DNA of 64,000 nt from Volutella citrinella (lineage: Eukaryota; Ascomycota; Sordariomycetes; Hypocreales; Nectriaceae), in the NCBI GenBank assembly GCA_034401135.1, contig JAWZSP010000007.1, positions 496,001-560,000 of the forward strand, given 5' to 3'. The notes beneath the pieces are model-generated. The model searched no databases. It had not been told where the DNA came from and saw only the letters and a program-made list of their open reading frames with translations. A program made the position numbers and the translations under genes. Within the stretch, counting starts at the first letter, position 1. Each line of letters starts with the position of its first letter. Shown here one piece after another: positions 24,055-36,685 of this stretch.

Positions 24055-26092
24055 CTACAGCTCGTCCCGATCCAGGTTGGGGAGCCCGAGCTTCCACCAC
24101 CGAGGCTGCACGGGGAGACCCAGCCAGAACTGGTACAGACGCATCGTCTCGGTGCGGAAAATACGCCACCTAAAGGATGCCGGGTTAGCTTCTGTTACAC
24201 TGACACGTGTGATGACATCGAGGCGCAAACACTTACATGACCTTGGGGCCGCGAATCCAGCCCTTGACGACGACCCTCATGGCCAAGTAGATGCGGTCGC
24301 TTTCGTACTTGAACTTGTCGCCAATAGACTGGCTCTTGGGCCCTCGCCTCTGGAGAAGCAGGAGTTTCACGAGATCCTCGTCAAGCTTCTCCTCATCATC
24401 CTCCTTCTTCTTTTGTTCCTTGCTCACTGGCTTCGTGCTCTCCTCCGGTGCCTTCCCTTCCTTCTCTGTGTTGTCGATAGCAGCATCGACGTCTTGAAGG
24501 GCCGCCTCGTTGTCACGCTCCTCAATCATCCTGCGGAACTCGCCTAGGTTGTAGAGCGAGTTGCTGATGCGGGCATACGTGTTGAAGAGGGCGACTAGCT
24601 CGGTGCGCTTCAGCACAGGGATGTCGTTGCTGTTGTTGTCAATCTCAAAGAGAATCTTGAGGGCGGTGCCGTAGCCGGCGGTCTGGAGCTTGCCCCAGAG
24701 GCGGCACTTGTCACAGCCGACGCAGTCCATGAGACGGCTCACGTTGCGGAACCGGTTACGGAAGTCCTCCTTCAGCGACGGGCCCTCGCCATTAACGAAC
24801 ATGAGGCTCTCGTCAAAGATCTGGGGCACACTGGCCGCGCGATCCGTCACCTCAACAGCCTTGGCGCGGGTCGCGGCGTCCTCCACGGCGTCGCCCAGGC
24901 AGAACTGGTACTCGGGCTTGCGGAGGTAGGGGCCGAGCTTGGCGATGGCCCGGGTCATGATGGCGTAGTTGAAGTAGACGTTGCTAATGCGGTCGGGAAA
25001 CTTGTGCAGGCGGTGCTCGTAGCACGCCACGTTGGGCTGCCACTCGCCTGTGGTCTGGTTGAGGAAGTTCCAGCACAGGTGGGAGCTGATGCTCGCGTGT
25101 AGGCCCGACATGACGCGGTAGAAGACACGCTTCTCGAGACACTCGTCCTCGACCTCGAATCCGGTGTTGGACACGAACGGCACCTTGGGGTTCTGCTGGC
25201 GCTGTTGCTCCAGCTGCTGCTGTCGGCCGGCCTTGTCGAGGACCTGCTTGAAGCCAAGGGCGGCAGGGCCGCTGGGCTTGAACTGGGAGGTGCCGAGGTT
25301 GGCCGAGTGGGGGAACGAGCTCTTCTGGAAGCAGTTCTCGCGGTAGATGGACTCCCAGACCTGCCTGGCGCCGTCGCCAGCGTATCCGGTGAATCGCTCC
25401 GGGTTGCGGACCAGGCTCACGTAGTCGCCTTTGGAGCCAGCGCTCTCGTCCTCGGGGACGCAGTAGTCCCGCTCGTCACACTCGTCGTCGTATTCAAAAA
25501 CACAGCTCTCGCCAACTTTTTCACCAAGGCCGCCCCCTAGCGGCCGTTCACGCTTTCCATGGCCATCCTTCCCTGGATGCTGAGCGCGGGGCCCTTCGAG
25601 CTTGCTGAGACTGTGGGCTCGCCAGATCTCGGGAATGTCCTCTTCATTTTCTAGCGTCTCGACGGCACAGCCAATGTTGCCACACATTCCATTTTCGTCG
25701 TTCCAGAAAGGACAGCTCTTGTGAAAGAGGTTGAGGCGGTAGTGGGAGAAGAAATCCGTGGTGTGGGTAAGGTCTTCGACGGCGGGTTTCACATGGGCGT
25801 TGAGCTTTTCGAGGGTCGAGTACGAGGCGCAGGCGTCACCAACGATGGACTTGGGGGAGATCTATAGCAAATTGTTAGCGTTGAGGAAAGGAGTGTGCGC
25901 ATAGTCGGGTGTGTAATGGTGTGACTCTGTGCGAGCGACGACCCGAAGGCGCCGTCTGGGGCGCAACGAGGGGCATGGGCGACGTGGTGGGGAACAACTC
26001 ACGGAGCAATTTGTTGATTCCTCCGTACATGATCCAGTGGTAGCCCAGAGGGAAAAGACTGATAGGTAGAACAGTCTGCTTGCAGACTTCAT
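24055..26092 (-). CDS. ERO1: ER thiol oxidase ERO1
   Basis: Three exons, 26092-26003, 25861-24237 and 24169-24055, give 609 residues. A signal peptide (MKSASRLFYLSVFSLWATTG) precedes NCSISPKSIV. The shuttle cysteines are in CGNIGC (CxxxxC) and the active site in CVGCDKC (CxxCxxC), near RLMD and LWGKLQ, the FAD-binding core. ERO1 oxidises protein disulphide isomerase in the ER lumen and passes electrons through FAD to oxygen. An acidic, Lys-rich insert (KEQKKKEDDEEKLDEDL) precedes the C-terminal RGPKSQSIGDKFKYESDR. The last exon ends LPNLDRDEL, i.e. a KDEL-like RDEL tetrapeptide. Intron 1 is 141 nt. The gene is a single copy in the window, 3.5 kb from CKS1. Confidence 0.96.
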
Positions 26093-29000
26093 GGTTGCGG
26101 TGTGGGAGACGGCAGCGCGTGGGCTGCTGTCGGCGGGAGGCGGAGAGGAGCGAAGCGAAGGTGGTGCCGTGTCTCAACGGCCAAGAATGCGAGGCGTCGA
26201 TGCGGAGGGGCCAGGCAAGCGAGGGTATTCAGGCGCAATCGGGGGATCTCGACCAGCAAGTGAGGCGGCAGCAGAGCAGGAGAAGTCGTGGGCGGGCGTG
26301 GTCGCAGCTTCGGCAGCGCGCTGCGTCTTATTGTATATGTGCTAGTCGGAGGAACAAGCAGAAGAAGCGACGTAACAATTGAAACCCTTGTCGGAGCGCC
26401 GTGGCGTCACAGACGATGAGGAAGGGGCCAGCTATGCCACATCGGGTCGTGGGCCGACAAATTCAAAGTACCTGGTGGGTACCTGGCTGGCGGGAACCAG
26501 CGCAACGGGTGACGGGCTGAGGACACGGGTGCTCGGGCTATTTTTCGCTTCCTCCGTGTGAGAGACACGATGAGCACAAGACCAGCCACCGCCAGAGATT
26601 TGAGACGGAAACTCAGAGGAGTCACGGGGAGAGAGAGGATGGAACAACCATGGCATCAATGGGAAATTTTGTTCAAGCGATGCCCGATAATAATTAACAG
26701 GGCCATGAACAGTGTGGAGTTCAGGTCGCATGTTGACCATCGTTCAAGGTTGGCACCACGATCAATAATCGAACAGCACAAACGCCCATGCGGAACAGAT
26801 GAGGACACGATTATAGTTTCGATGGACCAGCTGAGCCGCCCAACCGCCAGCCGGTGGGCGGCACACTCACGTTGTATGAGGTGAGCTGCAGCACACCCAC
26901 CACCACATCGTCGTGGGTACCATCAGGTACCGTCTCACGTTTAGGCTTCTGCCCTGTTCTATTTCCGTGCCCTGAACCTGCGCGTGCTACCAATCTCGCA
27001 TCCTTCGGCCTGCACCGCCCCGGAAGGATGCAAAGATGCCACGCTGGCTGCCGGACGGGTTCGGGGCGAGTCTAGCCTCTGCTGCTGATGAATCAAGAAC
27101 TCAATGGGCGGCGCCAGTGGAAGCGGTGGCAAAGCACCTGGCCACCGTCTCGCGGAGTCCAGTGAGGGACGGGCCCAGGATGGCCCCGGAGTGGATCGGC
27201 TCAGAGGGCAGATGCCACCGAAACCCGCGCCATCCAGAGTCAGGTTCCCCCAAGTTAGAAATGTTCGCGCCGCATCGGAGATCCGTCTCATGACGGCGGA
27301 ATAAAACTGCACAGGCGCTGGTAGAGGCAATGTACCTGACTACCCGTCATAGGACACCTCTACACGCTGGACTTGTCAGCCAATAAGTCCGCCGGCGCCA
27401 ATAGAAGAAGGCGGCTTCCTTTGAGTCCCCGAACCAAGCCCGCTCCGCAACGTTACTCCGCTCCGGCAGTTCCGGGGGCGACACAGCGTCCCGGCGGTCC
27501 AAGGCTCGATTACACCGTGCCGCATCATGACACCTCTTTGCGGCACGGTCAGGGCGGAAGCTCTCTCACCGAAGCTGCAAGGTGTCCTCTAAAAGAATTC
27601 GAGACAGACAGGCTCTGTAATTAATAACACCTGCTTGCAACCCCCCAGCAAAGTAAATCTACCGAGCCGCAGCTGGTTGGCTCGGCGCACACGGAAAATC
27701 AGCAGATGGCCCAGACACGGCGTCGTCGCGGCTGGCCCCGATCAGCCCAGAATCCGCTCCCCTGGCTGGGCCAATCCCAGTGGGAACGCGGGCTTGGAAT
27801 GAGCCTAACCGACAGCGAGCTACCCCCCTGCCTGAGACGAGATGACGTCCGGGGTCTGCCTCTGCCGAGCTGTCAGAAATTCGGGTTGCAGCAGCAGCCT
27901 TCTTTTCCCTTTTCTTTGCTTTTTTGCGCATCGTTCCCCGTCCGTTCGACGAAATGTTCCCGGTCAATAATAATTCGCCAACTATTATCGCGACCGTCAA
28001 CCGGCCATGGGACGAACACGTCTGCTATGTAGCTTCGGTGGCCCAACCAAGAAGATCATTCTTCCCATGATATCTTGCGAGAGCAACGAGACACTCTAGC
28101 GAGCTGCATCAGAACTTGCGCCGATGATTACCCAGGGAGGTCATGAGGAGCCAGGCCCTTGTCTAGTTGTGCATCCATCGCCGGTTCGCAATCGTAGCAT
28201 GTACAGCGTATCTTCGCACAAATCGCAGGGCGCGGCTGTTTATGCTTATCCAAGGCCCGATGCCGGCCAAGGAAAGCATGTCGGCAGCCAGCCCTGGCAT
28301 CCTTCCATTGCTTCCTTGATTCTTCTGCGCGCGACGCCACCAACAGAGGAATCCCAAGCAAAGGCCGCCAAGCCTCGTGGCATACACTCAATTCCACGCT
28401 CGAGACACGCGCCCCGCCGACGCCTCAGAGTCCTCAGCGTCATCACAAGAGATTCAATGCCGGAATCCCATCACCATCACTGGGAGCGTGCCATGCCGCA
28501 GACAAGTAGACCATCAGCGTTTTCCTGTCCGGCCTATTCTCTCTCTACATTACCAAGTACAGGCGCCAACTCATTAGCCATGGACCGATAAATCAACCCA
28601 ACCATGGCACCGGCCGTTACATCCAGTTAATCATCCCAGTGCTTGCCCATAGTCTCGTCTCTCGCAGCATCCTGCGCCGGCCTCATAGCCTGTCGGGCTC
28701 CGTCCTTGACAAGACACCGATGTGGTGGTAAAATCCATCGTCATCCCGCGCACTCCACCTCTGGCACAGCATAAAAATATGACCAGTCCAGCCACGCATC
28801 CACCGTTCACTTCTCACCTTCCCTAGTCAAGTCACCGCTCTTCTCATGTTCCCCCGTCCGAGCACCAATTCCGAAACAAAACCATGAGCATGAGCTACTG
28901 TCTCCTCCCCGGCAGAAAAGAGAACTCGGCTAGTGCCCACACAAGTCTCAATCCATGCCAGGGAGAAAGATCAGGGGGCCAGAATCCAGCTGGTGGGCAG

Positions 29001-29552
29001 CCACAAAGATGTCGTACCCAAACCAATCCGCGCTGTTCCGTCCCCTCGTTGCCAGCTTATGGATGGCCCCTCTTGCTGCTGTGCTGTTGCCCTGCTCCGC
29101 GGCTGCTGCCCGACGACCAACCCATGGCCCATGCGTCGGGGCCTTGAAAACATGTTGGGTGCTAGGTGGAGCAAAACACCCCGTGACCGAAACAGAGAAA
29201 CCACAAGCTTCAGAGCACTTGGGGAAGAACGGAGCTGCCACGAAGCAATCGAGCCGGTGCTTGCCACATGGTGAAATAACAAGACTTTTTTTATTCTTTT
29301 CTTTTATCTTTCAACGTTGAGACCGTAAAATCGTGAGACGACGCGGGAACCCTGTCTGTGCCCCGTAGCCGTGGGTTTGGGAGCCCTGTAAGAGCAGGGA
29401 GGTGTTTAGTAGGTATGTATGATACATCGGCGCTTTTCGAAGAGCCGTGGGGGCCTCGGTCGCTTTACTGTGGGGGTTGGTAGTTGAGCGGTCGCCTTGC
29501 CAACATGTCAGTACGATGGAACCAGTCTGGAATCGGGCACCGACGATGTAAC
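26093..29552. other. Gene-poor 3.5 kb upstream of ERO1
   Basis: No recognised gene. The 300 bases next to ERO1 are its promoter and leader. Near 28768 a TATA-like CATAAAAATATG is followed by CT-rich leader-like DNA and ATGs at 28884 and 29009 that open 87- and 103-codon frames. The latter starts with a signal-peptide-like segment (residues about 10-35). These are only candidates. Confidence 0.4.
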
Positions 29553-30099
29553 CTACTTGAAGAGAAGAATGTGTGGCTCGGGCTCGTGGACCTCGTAGTG
29601 CTCCCAGCCTAGACTCTGCGTGTGGGTCAGCAATTGCTGGCCTCGAAATGGTAGTGGAGATTCCGTTGTGGGCGTTGACAAACCTGTGTAATGCCGAGAG
29701 CTCGCCATTCCTCCTCCCATAGCAGCTTCAGCGTGCCTTTGGACGAGTCATGGTAATCCTTGGGGATGGCCTTCAGCATAGCCTTGGGTAGCTGCACGTG
29801 GCGGTACTCGTATTCGCTGTCGGAGTATCTGTGTACAGGGTCAATATTGCTAAGCATAGCAAGAAGGGAAAGCTTCGAAGCTAGCGGGCGGGAAGATGAC
29901 AGCCAGCTCGGGCGAAGGAGCTTCTCCCGAGCTGGTACAGTTCCCTCCGCCTCAGCCAAGATGGTCTCGGACCGGCGCCAAGGTGAATTGCTTACCTGGA
30001 AGAGTAGTGGATGGAGTCGATGTACTCCTCCAACCTGGCGCGCTCCTGGTCGGAGAGAGGGCGGGGGGCCTTATTCCGGCGGGTGGTATCGATATCCAT
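29553..30099 (-). CDS. CKS1: Cyclin-dependent kinase regulatory subunit CKS1/Suc1
   Basis: Three exons, 30099-29996, 29828-29684 and 29615-29553, give 103 residues. The protein starts [20 protein letters not shown] and contains the first CKS signature ([16 protein letters not shown]). [21 protein letters not shown] follows, then the C-terminal signature [11 protein letters not shown]. This is the whole family fold at normal length. CKS proteins bind CDK1 and phosphothreonine docking sites, promoting multi-site phosphorylation of cell-cycle targets. Introns are 167 and 68 nt; both splices fall inside conserved motifs ([10 protein letters not shown] and [10 protein letters not shown]), so the model is secure. 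Confidence 0.97.
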
Positions 30100-32168
30100 G
30101 GTAATTCAGGGGTGAAGCTGGGAGGCTTGCGTCCTTGTGAGTGTGTATAGAGCTCTCACGGCCGATTGTCGGTGTCGGTGCGGAAGAAGGAGAAGCAAAT
30201 GGCTAGATCCCCAGCAGACCAAGGCGGGGTTATGGACCTCGTCCGAGTTGTTTTCTTCAGGATATCGGGAGTGAACACGGCGGGGAACAGGCGAGAAGAG
30301 AGACAACTTCTCGTGTGTTGTGAGCTGCGCGAGATCGGCGGGCTGTGCGCCTTGCGGTTGGTCGGCTGTGTTGGAGCACGCGCGTGGAAAGATTTCGCGG
30401 GGCACCTCGATCAAGCAGGTGATTGCGGGACGTCTCTGCACGGCAACGACTCAGAAACGGCGATTGGCCAGCAATGTGCACGGGAAACGCAAAAGCTGCG
30501 GCCGTATCGTGAGACGGATTAGCCAGGAAGGCAGTCAAAGTGCCGCGGCGGGTGGGAGGAAAGGGGGCGGTGGTCGCGGGAGCAGAGGAGGATGGGGAAT
30601 GCCAGAGGTTGGAGGGGGGGAAGTTTGTGTTGATGGTCCTTGGATGGTGTTGTTGACTGGTTTTTGGCGGCAGCGGGCAGTTGGAAGTGGCAGGCGGGGG
30701 AGAAGGCGCTAAGCGACGGCGGGGACAGGGGATTGCCGGCCAGTTGCAGCGAGGAAAGTAAACAAGCCCCAGGGCAGAAAAAAATAACAATGAATGAGAG
30801 AATGGGCTTCGGGGTGGGATGGGATGGCGGGGCACACGCACTCACCCGACTCCCGCCCCACCACGATGCGCTGAACCGAACGCCCCCCCAACGGTCGCTG
30901 TGGCAGGCGGGCAGGAGTCACAGACTCCAAGGAGCCCACTGAAGATCCACGGAATCCCCACTGGCGGCACTCTCGGCCACTGAGGGCCGGCACCCGCAGC
31001 TGCCCATTGCAGGCATTTCCAGGGCCTTGCAGGGCGCTTGGCTCCAGCTCGCTCCAGGGTGGAGGCGCCGTTGCGCTCACAATTGGACGCAGGCCCGCGC
31101 TGCTGCCGACTAGACATGCGCTCCACTGCGCGGGCAGACGTGGTGGAGATTGCATCATGATGGAATGCTCCTTATCGCCGCAGCAGGAGAATGGAGACGC
31201 TTGTCCGCATGACTGACCGACCTGATGGCCCGTGTGAGCCCGAGAACACCACGGCTCCCAACATTGACGCGTGAATCTGGGATATCGAGCTTGAGGCGCG
31301 GCGGCCGCCGGTGTTTATGAATCATATAGAGTCGCCTCGTCAGTGTGGAATCTGAGACGGGGCTTGAGCGCCACAATGCATGGCCGTTGTGATTCACGTC
31401 ATAATGATAAATCAACATGCCGTCAGAGCCAAAGTTTGTTGATTCAGTCAAATGTCAAGGGTCTTATGGGTTCCTGTTTTCTCTCAGGTGGTACATGTCC
31501 GACGCTGCCCTACCCTAAGGCATGCAATGTTTCATCCCCGCACACTCTTCTTGGTTATGAATATGATAGCTGATTCTAGTAAAATATTGACAATTAACAA
31601 TAGAAGCTTAATGAGAAGTGATTTATTATCAATGGTGATAGTTGTCTCAAATATTATAATATCTGTTTAAAACACTGCCCAGCTCTGTACATGCGTATAT
31701 TGACCGGTACAGCTCTTGTGGCTTGCGGCGCTCTATTGTAAGTTGGGAAATTCTACATAGCCGCGCGGGTCAATTCTATTTTCGGCTTTACCACGAGATC
31801 GGCTAGGCTACATATCCCGAAAGGCATGCTGAACTACCCGGTCGGCTTACTGGGAAAGATCCTCGCTGGCTTGCGCTACATGGTCGTCCAAGAGAATGCC
31901 GGCATAGAGACGTAGACCCTGTTCCTTCAGGAGACGGACAGTGCAGTCTCACCAATGGAAGAAGCACGTCTGGGGTCTTGGGAAGGTGATGGTGTTTTCT
32001 GAGAATACAATACTACATCAGAAAGTCGATAAAGCCTCCGGTGTAGGGCCATAGTGTCATGTGATGCTCGGTCTTAGGGTTTGATAATATCCATCTTCAT
32101 ATGTCTGTAGTTGCTAGATACCAAGGCAGCTGAGATGCTGCTCATATTCGCCTGCCCTGTTGACTTGC
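30100..32168. other. Intergenic 2 kb, CKS1 leader and permease 3' flank
   Basis: No gene supported. On the minus strand the region just above CKS1 is C/T-rich with a CTATACAC box near 30150, like a leader. The segment 31560-31680 is strongly AT-rich. ORFs at 30257-30845 are Pro/Ser-rich chance frames of the leader. Confidence 0.45.
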
Positions 32169-34000
32169 TTAGGCCTTCTCCTCGCCGACGTTCCTCCGTA
32201 GCCCAACCAATTGGGCCATTTCAGTCCAAAAACCGACTGGTGGAGTGGTAAGGGAGTTCTCATAGTCGTCAATCATTGGCCTCTCCCACACGAGATCAAT
32301 GCCCTTGGCGGGAACCATCCGTGTCTTCTTGAAAACCTTCCAGAAGACAAACAAGACGGGCATAACGAGCTGCACCGTGTAGTTGGTGAAGAAGGACTCG
32401 ACGCTCCATGGCTTGAACGAACCGTAGCCATAGGTTATCACAATAACCGCCTGGGCGACAAGTGAGATCCAGCAGCCGTACGGTTGGAAGCGGCCGTAGT
32501 AGGGTCGAGTTGTTCGATCGACGCCTTGGACCTTGCATGCCTCATAATAACGAAGGAACGTGATTGACATAGTGATGTAGTTGATTAGGCCACTGCCTGT
32601 GACGAGGCTAGTGAGCCAGTTCAAAACCTTGGTCGAGTTGCTGCTAACGTTGAGGAACGCCAGTAGACTAAAGAGCATAACGACGCAGAAGGCGTAGATG
32701 GGCACTCCGTGCTTGTTGGTCCGGGAGAAGATCTTTGGGGCTTTTCCATCGATGGATAGACCATAGAGAACCCTAGACGCGCAGTATGTGTAGGTGTTAC
32801 CAGCCGAGAAGATGGACGTAAGAATCAGGGCGTTGACAATATGCGGGAGCACACCAACGTTAAGGTTGGTCATGGCGATGACATAGGGCGAGCCAGCTGC
32901 CGAGCCGCTGCCGCTTCCGCTTCCGAACCAGACGTCAACTAGCTTGGGGTCGTTGTATGCTACAACGATGGAAACACACAAGGCACCGAAGACGAAGAAG
33001 AAACAAAAGCGGTAATAGACCGTCTTGAATGCCGATGCGAGGTATTTGCTCGGGTGTTTGGCTTCGGCCGCAATTGCCGAGATGTACTCGGGGCCGACGA
33101 TGGTGAAGGCGGCACTCCAGAGAGCAGCCAAGAAACCTTCAAACCGTCCGAGGTCGCCGGTTGTGCGGAATTGCGCAAAAGGCCCTGGGTCAGACCAATA
33201 ACGGAAGCCGTACGCATCGTGCAAAGGGTTGCCACCGCACATTGTAATAAGGGTAAAGAAGAAAAGGATGAAGATCAGGATGACCTTGCCGCTAGAGAGC
33301 CAGAACTCGGTTTCGCCATATATACGCACCGCAAGAATGTTCAGCAGACTGTGAGAAGTAATAATTAGTTACGATGCAGCACATCAGAGATGGGTTAAGC
33401 GTCAAGCCGTAGAGGAGTAACAGAGAGAATCAGATAAGGCCATTTGGGAGATATGTTAAGGGGCTCATACCCGTAGCAGACAATAATGGCGGCGCATATC
33501 CCGGCAGTTGTGCCAGGCTCAGCGACAGCCGGATTCCAAAAGGTGAGAACAAACACAATGGCCGTGATCTCAAAGGGGACGATTAGAACCTCAAGGAAGA
33601 AAAAGTTCCAACCCGCCATAAATCCTAGTGCATCATCGACCCAGTAGCCAGCGAGACGGACGAATCCACCGGCGACTGGCATGTGAGTTGTCATTTCGGC
33701 AATCGAGTTGTTGACAAGGGCGAGGATGCAAGAATAAAAGGCGTAGGCAATGACTATGCTGGCAGGACCTCCTCTGGCCAAACCAGCTCCAATGCTGATG
33801 AAGAGAGCCGTGCCGATACTTCCGCCAGTTGCAATGAGCTGGATCTGTCGGTTTCCAAGACGGCGGTGAAGTCCGTTCCCCGTTCCGGCAGCTACTTCAC
33901 CAGACGCGGTCGACCCATTCTCGTCCACGACTTCGCCGAGCTTGGTGGATTCAACTCGCTCCATCTTGGCCATGTCGGGCTTTGTTGACATAGGTTCCAT
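32169..34000 (-). CDS. Amino-acid permease (APC superfamily, YAT type)
   Basis: Two exons, 34000-33471 and 33348-32169, give 569 residues; the intron (122 nt, GTATGA ... CACAG) joins CYG-LLNILAVRIYGE. The N-terminal cytosolic tail is followed by HRRLGNRQIQLIATGGSIGT, the APC/YAT signature leading into TM1. About twelve hydrophobic segments follow, with the conserved AALWSAAFTIVGPEYISAIA and SRVLYGLSIDGKAP loops and a charged C-terminus. Members import amino acids with protons across the plasma membrane; the substrate cannot be read from sequence. It starts 961 nt from the divergent reductase gene and sits at the edge of a metabolic cluster, suggesting import of that cluster's substrate (inference). 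A short Gly/Ser run (GSGSGSGSAAGS) in a loop is unusual. Confidence 0.92.
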
Positions 34001-34960
34001 ACGGAGTGACAGGGTAATGTATGAAGGAGAGACAGGGGGTGTTCAAGGAAATGCTCTGCTTGTGTGTTTCCGCCACCAACCGTGTTAGGCAGAGACGTGG
34101 ACCAAATTGCCCAGAAATGGTGAAGGCCGGTTCAATGATGCAAGATCTTTCGCGCTCTATATAGGGGAGGCTTCCACGACACAACCATGTTAGGTTCGAG
34201 ATAAGACTGGCTCTTGTACGGACGCCCAGAACTGGTGCTTAGCGCAGCCCTGCCAGCTACCCCCGGACCATGGCCTGCGAAGAATCCGGGGGGAACGGTG
34301 CGCGGTGAGATAACGCGGGGTCGGTGTGCTGTAATCGAGGTAAGCCGATTCGAGGACTCGGGCCTTGGCAGGGTCATGGGCCGAAGGCAATCCAATGACC
34401 AGCGTCCATGATATCAAGATTCCAGCCGGTCGCCTGATGGCAGTAAATGGGGGTGCGCTAAGGCCAGTGGCGTGTCCGAGACGAGAGCGCGAAACCGAAT
34501 CCTGATAGGGATTTTTGTCAACTTAGATGGTCGCCAGGGGTGCGACAGGCTCAGAAAACCCAAAGTTGACAACACGAGCGAGCACGCTCCTTGAGAGGGG
34601 GCCTTGATTTGAAGAGGGCATTGGGGAACGAGAACAGTCGAGGCCAATCGGTACATTCAGGTCTTGCGGCTTATCAACATGCATTGATCCATCTCCCCAA
34701 TCCACAAATCCAAATCCATGCGTGCAATCAAAAACAGACCTCTTGATTCTTGAGTTCCGAATTCCCGGCATGCGGTTCTTGGTCGTTTTGAGTGGAGCTC
34801 AACTTTGAATTGTACCATGTAGTGCTGTGCAAGCAGAAGCCAAAACCGATTGGACCATTAGGCGAACTGTGGGGTCATCTGGTCTGGCCCCCACTTGGCG
34901 CAGGTTCCCTTGTCGCCTTAAACAGACATTCGAGTATGGAGGATTGAAGAACAACTCAAG
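34001..34960. promoter_or_regulatory. Bidirectional promoter of permease and reductase
   Basis: There are four GATA-factor motifs (HGATAR, either strand): 34199-34204, 34308-34313, 34503-34508 and 34671-34676. In fungi these are bound by AreA/NIT2-type nitrogen regulators. About three are expected by chance in this length, so weight comes only from the similar pattern at the other cluster promoters. Confidence 0.35.
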
Positions 34961-36107
34961 ATGGACTCATCATCCGGCAGCTTGCAGGGCTCAATATCGG
35001 AGTCTCCTTTCTCGACAACTGGTGAAATGGCAAAGTGCAAGGTCCTGCTCGTCGGCACTGGAGCCATCGGCACTGTCTGTGCCTATGCCCTCGAAAATGG
35101 AGGCCTAGCTGAAGTCACGGCTGTCATGCGTTCAAGCTATGGCCGAGTGATGGAGCGAGGCATCGACATCGATTCGGTCGATTACGGCCGCATAAAGTCT
35201 TGGAAGCCGACCGCAAGTAAGCATTCCGCCATCTCTTGCCAATTCACCAAGCTGATTTCGTCCTGCAGTTGCCAAGAGCGTGCAGGAGGCCTCGGTTGAG
35301 AGCTCGAGGCCATTTGATTTTGTTCTGGTCGCGACCAAAGACATTCCGGATGTTGCCCCAGCCATGGCGGATGTCATAGCCCCTGTAGTCACGCCTGGGA
35401 AGACCGTCATTGTCCTAGCTCAGAACGGCATCAACATTGAGAAGCCCTATATCAACTACTTTCCTGCAAATGCTCTAGTCAGCAGCGTCATTTTTACCGG
35501 TGCATCCATACGCAAAGATGGAACAGTCGTGCACTCGGACCCCGACATTCAGAAGATTGGCCCATTCTCAAGTCCTGACGTGCCCGATACAGTAGCAGAG
35601 GATGCTGCAAGGAGTTTCATCTCGCTTTACAATCCGCACGGCAAGCTGGAAATCACGTTTGAGGCAGATGTTGCGGCGATTCGCTGGCGAAAGCTTGCCT
35701 ACAACGCCTCATTCAACGCCGTCGCTACCGCACTGCAGATGGATACTTCGCGCTTGCGAATGTGTCAGTTCATTTCCGATAACTTGTTAATTCCTATTAT
35801 TCTAGAGATACAAGCTATAGCTGCAGCGAAAGGCATCGCTCTGCAAAGAGACCTAGTGCATGCCGTCATGACGCAAGACGAACCCCACGGCTTTTTCAAG
35901 CCCAGCATGCTGCAAGACTACGAGAAAGGAAACTTGATGGAAGTCGAGAACATTGTTGGAGAACCACTTCGGGAAGGCTTGGCCCTTAACATTCCTGTGC
36001 CAACGCTTCGGATTGTTTATAATCTTGTTAACGGTTTACAGACCAAAGTCAAGGAAAAGCAGGGACTATGGAAGCCAGTTTATACCTCTGATAGCTTGTA
36101 TAAATAG
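34961..36107 (+). CDS. 2-dehydropantoate 2-reductase-like (ApbA/PanE) oxidoreductase
   Basis: Two exons, 34961-35216 and 35269-36107 (52-nt intron), give 364 residues; starting at the second ATG (35027) would give 342. The Rossmann motif GTGAIGTVCAYALENGG opens the NADPH domain. The catalytic Lys and Asn lie in WRKLAYNASFNAV and the Glu region in NLMEVENIVGEPL. PanE reduces ketopantoate to pantoate for CoA synthesis, but fungi carry many paralogues in secondary or catabolic clusters that act on other 2-keto acids. The setting here, next to a permease and regulator, points to such a paralogue. An 83-nt piece of this gene, spanning the intron end, recurs at 44598-44680. Confidence 0.88.
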
Positions 36108-36685
36108 TTAGCTTGAATTGGTTTTAATTTTTCACAATGTATATAAGAAAGTTTATGAATTATATATGAATTTACTGTCAATACGTTTTGACATAGCGGA
36201 TGCAGGTCTGGGCTTGATTCGCCCCATCTCGCCGTCGCCCCCCTGCTATCAGGGAAGTGGAGATGGCAGGCATCATGATAAAGAACTTGCCTGACCAACT
36301 AACCTATCTCTGTGGATCGCAATCTAGCATTCGTATCTGGCTGCCAGACTTGGACAGTAGATAAGAGAGGTCAGGCCCCCACCAAAAGCCTTGACATTGG
36401 CCTAGAGATCCGATGCTGAAACAGCAAACGGTACCGAAAACAGCTGTAGATTGGTGTCATATGTGGAATTTCAGGCCATCTCTGTCCATGGCATACCGAG
36501 GATCCCGAAAAATCTCCTTATCTGAAAGAGCCTGGACGCCAGTAGTTCCCAGCATCATCCAGCTGTTCACCTCACGTCACTTCATTACTTTGTCTCCAAT
36601 GTCGACCCGCATTGGCGAAGAATATTGGTGTCCATACACTTGGGATCGGAATTCCATTTGCTAGGAAGAACATTGCTACATGCTG
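36108..36685. other. Intergenic between convergent reductase and regulator
   Basis: AT-rich 3' flank just after the reductase stop; no gene seen. The ORF at 36413-36664 has no family resemblance. Confidence 0.5.

Noticed and set aside
30257..30841. 194-codon minus-strand open frame upstream of CKS1
   Set aside because: It is the C/T-rich leader or promoter of CKS1 read in one frame; no ATG context or homology.
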